Shown here: positions 58,620-64,000 of the stretch, in pieces
How the letters are laid out: every line of letters begins with the position of its first letter
Position numbering within the stretch: position 1 is the stretch's first letter
Source: an uncultured Lachnospiraceae bacterium
Lineage (GTDB): Bacteria > Bacillota > Clostridia > Lachnospirales > Lachnospiraceae
Reading direction: 5' to 3'
Assembly (NCBI GenBank): GCA_947167135.1
Contig: CAMVGV010000003.1
Span: 20,337-84,336, forward strand
Length of the DNA: 64,000 bases
Position numbers and translations under genes: made by a program
The notes under the pieces: model-generated
Databases searched by the model: none
What the model was told of the DNA's origin: nothing
What the model saw: only the letters and a program-made list of their open reading frames with translations

Positions 58620-59246
58620 ATGGAAGGATTCATAACCGAACCAAAGGAAATAGAAAGAAGAAGCTTTGAGATAATAGAAGAAGGGCTTTCGGGGATGAGC
58701 TTTCCCGAAGATACAAGGGATATAGTAAAGAGGGTGATCCACACAACCGCGGACTTTGACTACGCTGAAAGCCTTGTTTTTTCAGAGGGGGCTGTTGAAA
58801 GGGCTATTAAGGCACTTAAGGAAAAGGCAGCAATAGTCACGGATACAATGATGGCTTACTCCGGCATAAATAAGAAGGCTCTATCGGTCCTTAATTGCAG
58901 CATACACTGCTTTATGGGAGATAGCGATGTTGCCGGAGAAGCTGAGGAAAGGAAGATAACCCGTGCGTGGGTCAGCATGGAGAGAGCGGCGGCCCTTGAT
59001 AAAAAGCTTATCTTTGCCATAGGAAACGCTCCAACCGCCCTTATAAATATCCGGAAAATGGTGGAGGAGGGGAGACTTGAGCCCGAGCTTGTAATAGCTG
59101 TTCCCGTGGGCTTTGTAAATGTCAGGGAGGCGAAGGAGCTCATAATTAAGAGCGATATCCCCCATATCGCGTCAAGGGGAAATAAGGGAGGCAGCAGCGT
59201 TGCAGCTGCCATTATGAATGCAATTCTTTATAAAGCGGTGAAATAA
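58620..59246 (+). CDS. cbiC: Cobalt-precorrin-8 methylmutase
   Basis: Moves the C11 methyl group to C12 to give cobyrinate. 208 residues; the catalytic His is in VIHTTADFDYAES (about residue 41). Further family elements are VTDTMMAYSGINKK, SMERAA, AIGNAPTAL and PVGFVNVREAKE. It ends the cbi operon, nine bases from a convergent signalling gene. Other cbi/cob genes (cbiD, cbiE/T, cbiJ, cbiL, cbiA, cbiP) are not in this window. Confidence 0.95.
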   Translation: MEGFITEPKEIERRSFEIIEEGLSGMSFPEDTRDIVKRVIHTTADFDYAESLVFSEGAVERAIKALKEKAAIVTDTMMAYSGINKKALSVLNCSIHCFMGDSDVAGEAEERKITRAWVSMERAAALDKKLIFAIGNAPTALINIRKMVEEGRLEPELVIAVPVGFVNVREAKELIIKSDIPHIASRGNKGGSSVAAAIMNAILYKAVK

Positions 59247-59255
59247 AATTAGATC

Positions 59256-61622
59256 CTATTCTATCCTGATATCCGTAAGCGCAACCTGGTCTCCGGTCAG
59301 AGATACGTAAACAAGCGGAGGTGCATCGATTACCATGGTCTTATTCTCTATACTTATGCCCAGATTTTCTGTTTTGAAACGGATCTCATTTCCATGCCTT
59401 TCGAGATAAAGGACACATTCAAGGCCTTCCCCGTTAAGCTTTTTCCACTCATTCCAGCCGGGGAAATCCGAAAGCTTTTTCATGGAAAAGCTGTTATGGG
59501 CGTATTCCGTTTCACCCTCATCCTCACCGTTCAGCTTTATCATATTGTACATGCGGTATCCGGGTCCGTCCACCGTTCCGTCCTCCGAATAGAAGATAAT
59601 GACATAGGGGCAGTGCCATACGAGGTCTGCACCGGGGAGGCTCATACTGTGGAAGGCAATACGGAGCCTTCTTCTGATCTCGATCCCCTTTGTGTGTGCG
59701 GAACGGGTCCTGTCTACCTGGATATTCGCTATATCGGATTCGAGGTGATCGATATAGTTTAATGGATCGGATATCCTTTCAATGTCACCTTCCTTAACCG
59801 TTTCTCCCGTAAGGCTTACGGAGATATCGGTTAATGTACAGTTCTCGCCGGTAAGCCCGATGTAGGCTGATTTTGAAACGCTCGGAAGAGAAACCAACAC
59901 CTCCTTTGTATAAGAGGGAGATCTCATTATGAGCTTCAGGTGATCCTCAAAGCGGCCGGCAAGGATCTCATAATGCTCGCCCTCTTCCCCGCCCTGAGGA
60001 ATGTCATCATTAAGGCTCTTTTCAACGATCTTTCTGGCGGCGGTCGTTATACTGTATTTATCAAACCATATTTCCCCATATTCCAGATAATGATTGGCGT
60101 CGATCGATTTTTTGTTGCTGTGGGTCCTTCTGTCAAAGGAATCAAATAAAACTATTGACGGTGCAGAGAATTCGGGGTCACGATCCGGCGGATATTCGCA
60201 GTCAAAGCTTATATTTCTCCATTCGCTCTCAATGGGGATTCCCAGAGTGATGTTTTCCCTGTAATCCCTGCAGCTTATGGTCTTTTCGGGCTTCTGGGCA
60301 TTTTCCGGATCCTCATTCACGGTTTCGGTATCGATGATATTTACCATGATCTCCGCGAATTTCGGATCGAATTCCTCACCGGCTCCCCTTATAAAGGCCT
60401 CCCTTGCCATAAAGCGGGGTCTTGCATCACGGTATCTTTTCTTTGTTGTCATGGTGACAAAGGCATCCGCCACCGCGATGATCCTTGCGATCTCAGGGAT
60501 CTCTTCCCCTTTAAGGCCGTCGGGATAGCCGGTACCGTTATATCTCTCGTGGCTATGGTGTGCACCTACGCTGAGGTAAGGATATTCCGTGATGCTGGAA
60601 AGGATCTCCTCTCCTATGATGGGTTTTTTCCGCATGGCCTCGTAATCCCATTTATCCGGATCAGCCTCGTTTTTTATTACCTTATCCGGTACACCTATCA
60701 TCCCTACGTCATGAAGTAATGCAGCGTAGTATACCTCCTCGGCGGCGTCCTCATCCTTTCCTGCAAGCAGTGCGATCTTTTTCGCATATTCGGCGATCTT
60801 AAGGGAATTGCCCTTGGTAAAATCATCCTTTTTCTCCACCGCGGAAACAAAGGCGGTGGCAATCTGGTCAAAAAGCCTCTCCATTCTTTCCTGCTCACCC
60901 TGCATATTCCGTATCTCGATATCATAGGCGTGCTTAACCGTATTATTGAGATCCATATACATGCAGACATACATTGACAGGGATACGACAGCAAGGGAAA
61001 TATTTACCAGAGATATACCGTAGGTAAATATCTGGGTGATCCCGCATATAATCGGAATATAGATATAGAGGAGCATGGAAATATAGATAAGATTACTGAA
61101 TATCCTCCGGTATTGTCTGATCACGGTATATTGTATGAGAGGGCAGAGGACCGGGATTATATAGGCAATGAGAAAACCCTGTCCCCGGTGGTAGCGGTTT
61201 GCTTCGTCGAAATAGTAATATAATCCGGAGAAGGACGAGATAATCGCAAGAACCATGCCAAGGAGCGAGACAGCTCCGGTAAAAAACAGTCTCTTTGGAA
61301 GTGAGGTAAGTCCTCCCTCGGATTTCAGCCAGTCGGAAATATACATATTGAAGCCGAAGACGGCGGCGGAGGTCAGAAAGAATACAAAAAAGTTACTGAC
61401 CCTGACCATTATATAGGCTTCAAGGCTTTTATGGCCGGAATATATATACGCCAGTCTGTCAAACCAGAGGAGTAACAGCGCAACGGACTCCATAAATATC
61501 AGTATCCTTTTCCTGCTTCCGGAGAGAAAACGTGTGTTGAACAGCAAAAAGATCAGTATTCCGCAGGAGCCGCAGAGAAGGAGCATGATATTAAGTTGAT
61601 GGTCTCTAATCAGATCGATCAT
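59256..61622 (-). CDS. 7-TM HD-GYP-type c-di-GMP phosphodiesterase candidate
   Basis: 788 residues. Seven membrane helices occupy about 8-225. A short helical linker leads to an HD-GYP domain (about 245-430) with LLHDVGMIGVPD and SHERYNGTGYPDGLKGEEIP. The usual HHE reads SHE here, a variation that may matter for metal binding. The last ~340 residues (for example ISFDCEYPPDRDPEF, ALTDISVSLTGETV, ending VSLTGDQVALTDIRIE) form a beta-rich domain I do not recognise; two stretches, LTGENCTLTDISV and LTGDQVALTDIRI, look like internal repeats. It overlaps the receiver-protein gene by 4 nt. Confidence 0.85.
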   Translation of the reverse strand: MIDLIRDHQLNIMLLLCGSCGILIFLLFNTRFLSGSRKRILIFMESVALLLLWFDRLAYIYSGHKSLEAYIMVRVSNFFVFFLTSAAVFGFNMYISDWLKSEGGLTSLPKRLFFTGAVSLLGMVLAIISSFSGLYYYFDEANRYHRGQGFLIAYIIPVLCPLIQYTVIRQYRRIFSNLIYISMLLYIYIPIICGITQIFTYGISLVNISLAVVSLSMYVCMYMDLNNTVKHAYDIEIRNMQGEQERMERLFDQIATAFVSAVEKKDDFTKGNSLKIAEYAKKIALLAGKDEDAAEEVYYAALLHDVGMIGVPDKVIKNEADPDKWDYEAMRKKPIIGEEILSSITEYPYLSVGAHHSHERYNGTGYPDGLKGEEIPEIARIIAVADAFVTMTTKKRYRDARPRFMAREAFIRGAGEEFDPKFAEIMVNIIDTETVNEDPENAQKPEKTISCRDYRENITLGIPIESEWRNISFDCEYPPDRDPEFSAPSIVLFDSFDRRTHSNKKSIDANHYLEYGEIWFDKYSITTAARKIVEKSLNDDIPQGGEEGEHYEILAGRFEDHLKLIMRSPSYTKEVLVSLPSVSKSAYIGLTGENCTLTDISVSLTGETVKEGDIERISDPLNYIDHLESDIANIQVDRTRSAHTKGIEIRRRLRIAFHSMSLPGADLVWHCPYVIIFYSEDGTVDGPGYRMYNMIKLNGEDEGETEYAHNSFSMKKLSDFPGWNEWKKLNGEGLECVLYLERHGNEIRFKTENLGISIENKTMVIDAPPLVYVSLTGDQVALTDIRIE

Positions 61623-62383
61623 AATTTTTTATGCAGGATAAAGAATTCCTCCAGCTTCTCAAGTAATTCGTCCTTCTGGATGCCCTTAAGGAAATATCCC
61701 TCGGGCTTCAGCGCCACGACCTCCATGACGCTCTGCTTGTCCCTCTTCCCAGTAAGGAACATGACCGGAATCGAGCTGGTATCGGGATCGCTCCTAAGCA
61801 TTTCAAGAACCTGGGGACCGCTCGTGACAGGCATTTCATGATCCAGAAGGATAAGATCCACCTCGTTCTTTCCAAGCCACTTTATTGCCTGAAGACCCGA
61901 ATTTACCATGGAGACCTTGTAGCTGGTCTTCAGCCATTCCCTTACCATCGTGAGATACTGCGGATCATCATCCACCACCAGGATGCTCTTTTTGAATTCT
62001 CCGGCATTTGCCCTCTTGAAATAATCCGTTATGGAATTTACGAATTCCGTATTGTCAACGGGTCTTGAAAAGGTCTTGTATATAAGGTCCCCGGGAACCC
62101 GATCCAGGGTGTGCTCCACATCATGCCTTTCACCCACCAGTATCATCTTAAGCCCCTTTTCGTCCAGGGCATCGGTTAAGAAGTGAAGAACCTCCTCATC
62201 GGGTATTTCCCCTTCGTCCATAAAAAGCGTTACGAGGGAAACATGTTCCAGAAATTCATTTATGATATTTATCCTGTTGACAACAAAGCTGCATTCTATG
62301 CCGGCATCCTGCACCTTCCGTATAAGGACGCGGGCTATAAAGGTCTCCTTTTCACCTATAAAAATCATACTGTTTTCAGGCAT
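61619..62383 (-). CDS. Double-receiver response regulator (degenerate REC plus REC)
   Basis: 254 residues. Start at 62383 because GGAGGG lies 4-5 nt before it; the upstream ATG at 62395 overlaps that site. The N-terminal half (about 1-115) has a receiver-like fold without a phospho-acceptor Asp in the usual setting. The C-terminal half (about 125-254) is a full receiver: SILVVDDDPQ, acceptor Asp in LILLDHEMPV, MFLTGKRD, and Lys in GYFLKGI. There is no DNA-binding output, so it probably acts by protein contact with the HD-GYP or kinase partner in its operon. Confidence 0.88.
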   Translation of the reverse strand: MPENSMIFIGEKETFIARVLIRKVQDAGIECSFVVNRINIINEFLEHVSLVTLFMDEGEIPDEEVLHFLTDALDEKGLKMILVGERHDVEHTLDRVPGDLIYKTFSRPVDNTEFVNSITDYFKRANAGEFKKSILVVDDDPQYLTMVREWLKTSYKVSMVNSGLQAIKWLGKNEVDLILLDHEMPVTSGPQVLEMLRSDPDTSSIPVMFLTGKRDKQSVMEVVALKPEGYFLKGIQKDELLEKLEEFFILHKKL

Positions 62384-62416
62384 TTTTCCCTCCATTCCCT
62401 ATATATCCCATATCCT

Positions 62417-64000
62417 TCAGGAAGAAAGTCCGGCTTCCTTCATAAGCTCTTCCATTCCGTCCCAGTCAAAAAGCTTCATCTTCTTTGTGAGCTCCCTTAC
62501 CAAAAGCGCATCCTGCTCCGGAAGTGCATATCCGGAAAGCTGTTCAAGTATCATCTCCACCGAATCGTAATCCATCTGGGGGATCACATCGGAGAGGGCG
62601 GAATAAGCTTCCCTAAGCTCCTCCTCCGGGATCGCTTCCTTTTCCCCGTCTGCGTCACTGTTCTGAAGCCTTATGAGCTTTTCCTTAAAGTCCTCATAAT
62701 CCGACAGGAGTATGCCGGTTTTTTCGTCAATAAAGGCGACATCCTCCCTGTTTCCGGCATCCTCCAGCTCTTCTGCAAGCTTTGAAAGCTCCATCGCACC
62801 GATTATCCTTGCAGAGCTCTTCAGTGCATGGACCTTTATGGTATAAAGCCTTATATTGCCGCTCTCATAGGAGTCCCTGATGACCTTGGCATTCCCGTCA
62901 ATTGTATCAAGAAAGAGGTTCAGTGAGAATATGTAGTTTGATATTCCTCCGGAATTTTTGATACCCTCCGGAACCGTTATGCCCTCTGTTTCATAGATCC
63001 ACTGCATATCGGGAGGGATCTCGGTAAGCTCTGCAACCTCCTCCGCGGCAGCGGGCTTTTCCATCATTTCCTCGGGAAGATGCTTCATTATGGTCTTTTC
63101 AAGGGTGAGGCTGTCTATGGGCTTCGAGAGATAGCCGTTAAAGCCCTTGGATCTGTAGAACTCCTCACCCGCAGCGGAGTTTGCCGTAAGGGCATATACG
63201 GGAAGATCCGGATAGTCCGTACGGATCGCTGCCAGAGTCTCGACTCCGTCCATTCCCGGCATCATGTGGTCCAGGAGCACCACATTGAAGGCCGTATCCC
63301 TGATCTTTTCAAGACACTCCTCACCGCTTGACGCAGTGGACACAAATACCTTGGTGCCCTTAAGGAGTCCCTTGATAACAGAGAGATTCATCGGGTTATC
63401 GTCCACGACGAGTATATCAGCGTCCGGCGCCACGAACTGCGGAACATAGGGACCGCCCGCATTTGTCTCATCATGCTCCAGGAATACTCCCACAGGGGTC
63501 CTGTCGACTATTTTCTGTGAAATGGTCAGGATAAATTCGGAGCCCTTACCGTATTCACTCTCGACCTTCAGGGTTCCGCCCATAAGCTCCGCAAATCTCC
63601 TCGAGATATCAAGACCCAGTCCTGTTCCCTGTATGCCGCTGTTCTTCTCCTCGTCCAGTCTTTCATAGGCAGTGAAGAGCTTTTCCATATCCTCCTCTTT
63701 AATGCCTATGCCCGTATCCTTTACGGAAAACCTGAGCTTACATTCATCATTCTCCCTTTCGTCCATGGAGACAAAGAGGGCGAAGCCGCCTGTATCCGTG
63801 TATTTGACCGCATTGGTAAGGAGGTTCAGAACTATCTGCTTTATCTTTCCCTGATCGCCGTACAGTCTTTTCGGAAGGACCTCGTCAACCACCACATCAA
63901 AGGTAAGCTCCTTTTCCGTGCTCCTGACCCTTATCATGGAGACCACGGATCTCAGCATTTCCACAGTGTCATATTCCTGCAGCACGAGATGCATCTTTCC
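62417..64000 (-). CDS. Hybrid sensor histidine kinase with REC and Hpt domains (5' partial)
   Basis: The frame is open to the window edge, so the sensor and His-box regions lie beyond 64000. The visible ~527 residues begin just after the dimerisation helix. The ATPase domain has NLLTNAVKYTDTGG, KDTGIGIKEEDMEKLF and GTGLGLDISRRF. The receiver follows with VVLLDHMMPGMDG as acceptor site and YLSKPI. An Hpt domain near the C-terminus has VHALKSSARIIG with the phosphorylatable His. This is a complete His-Asp-His module that could pass phosphate to the receiver protein encoded 33 nt downstream. Confidence 0.92.
   Translation of the reverse strand, partial: GKMHLVLQEYDTVEMLRSVVSMIRVRSTEKELTFDVVVDEVLPKRLYGDQGKIKQIVLNLLTNAVKYTDTGGFALFVSMDERENDECKLRFSVKDTGIGIKEEDMEKLFTAYERLDEEKNSGIQGTGLGLDISRRFAELMGGTLKVESEYGKGSEFILTISQKIVDRTPVGVFLEHDETNAGGPYVPQFVAPDADILVVDDNPMNLSVIKGLLKGTKVFVSTASSGEECLEKIRDTAFNVVLLDHMMPGMDGVETLAAIRTDYPDLPVYALTANSAAGEEFYRSKGFNGYLSKPIDSLTLEKTIMKHLPEEMMEKPAAAEEVAELTEIPPDMQWIYETEGITVPEGIKNSGGISNYIFSLNLFLDTIDGNAKVIRDSYESGNIRLYTIKVHALKSSARIIGAMELSKLAEELEDAGNREDVAFIDEKTGILLSDYEDFKEKLIRLQNSDADGEKEAIPEEELREAYSALSDVIPQMDYDSVEMILEQLSGYALPEQDALLVRELTKKMKLFDWDGMEELMKEAGLSS

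Noticed and set aside
1..64000. tRNA or rRNA genes
   Set aside because: No cloverleaf-like or rRNA-like sequence was noticed in the intergenic gaps; a tRNA scan was not possible.

Overview
The window reads as a chromosomal segment of an anaerobic Firmicute, most likely a Lachnospiraceae-type Clostridium. This is inferred from MecA, TypA, a CIRCE element, DUF2225, a class B sortase with a Cna-B surface protein, and a glycyl-radical microcompartment (BMC) for deoxy-sugars. Nothing in it is viral or plasmid-like. Coding density is high. Operons are tight, with many 4-nt ATGA or TTGA overlaps. Intergenic space is littered with short REP-like and MITE-like repeats.

Layout. 0-8.2 kb: a giant 5'-truncated Cna-B surface protein overlapping a class B sortase. 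8.3-18.1 kb: housekeeping genes (rRNA methyltransferase, amidase-like protein, rdgB, phosphoesterase, glnS, DUF2225, a small membrane protein, PrsA-like foldase, CIRCE-htpG). 18.2-22.4 kb: PBP1A (minus strand), cobO-type adenosyltransferase, 8-oxoG glycosylase. 22.5-27.3 kb: a MITE-like element, dapA-dapB, a eukaryotic-type hisA, a 19-bp tandem array and typA. 27.3-35.7 kb: trkH-trkA, a Cys-rich small protein, degV-mecA-MetH-activation-like gene, galK-CNNM, a membrane protein. 35.8-37.6 kb: orphan parA, a small ORF and a large palindrome.

37.6-53.7 kb is the centrepiece. It is a glycyl-radical (B12-independent) 1,2-propanediol dehydratase microcompartment locus tied to rhamnose or fucose use. 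Order: dehydratase and activase; class II aldolase, CoA-aldehyde dehydrogenase and alcohol dehydrogenase carrying encapsulation peptides; four BMC-H proteins; PduL; BMC-P; a PduS-like flavo-iron-sulfur protein; BMC-T; a DeoR regulator; rhamnulokinase; and a DAACS symporter fused to an ATPase-like domain. Inferred flow: rhamnulose to rhamnulose-1-P (RhaB) to DHAP plus lactaldehyde (aldolase) to propanediol to propanal (glycyl-radical enzyme) to propionyl-CoA or propanol, then propionyl-phosphate (PduL). Rhamnose isomerase is not in the window. Two tandem copies of a structured ~75-bp repeat sit on each side of the shell-gene block. A MITE with a 9-bp target duplication lies exactly at the BMC-T stop codon.

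53.8-64 kb: a small unknown gene, a GH2 hydrolase overlapping a cobalamin operon (cbiF, cbiG-cbiH fusion, cbiC), and on the minus strand a signalling operon of hybrid kinase (truncated by the window end), double-receiver regulator and 7-TM HD-GYP protein.

A recurring signal outside the catalogue is that five, perhaps six, unrelated genes have a good -35/-10 promoter whose -10 box ends 7 (once 9) nt before the start codon, with no Shine-Dalgarno. This suggests leaderless mRNAs. All functional assignments are from reading motifs by eye; no database search was run.
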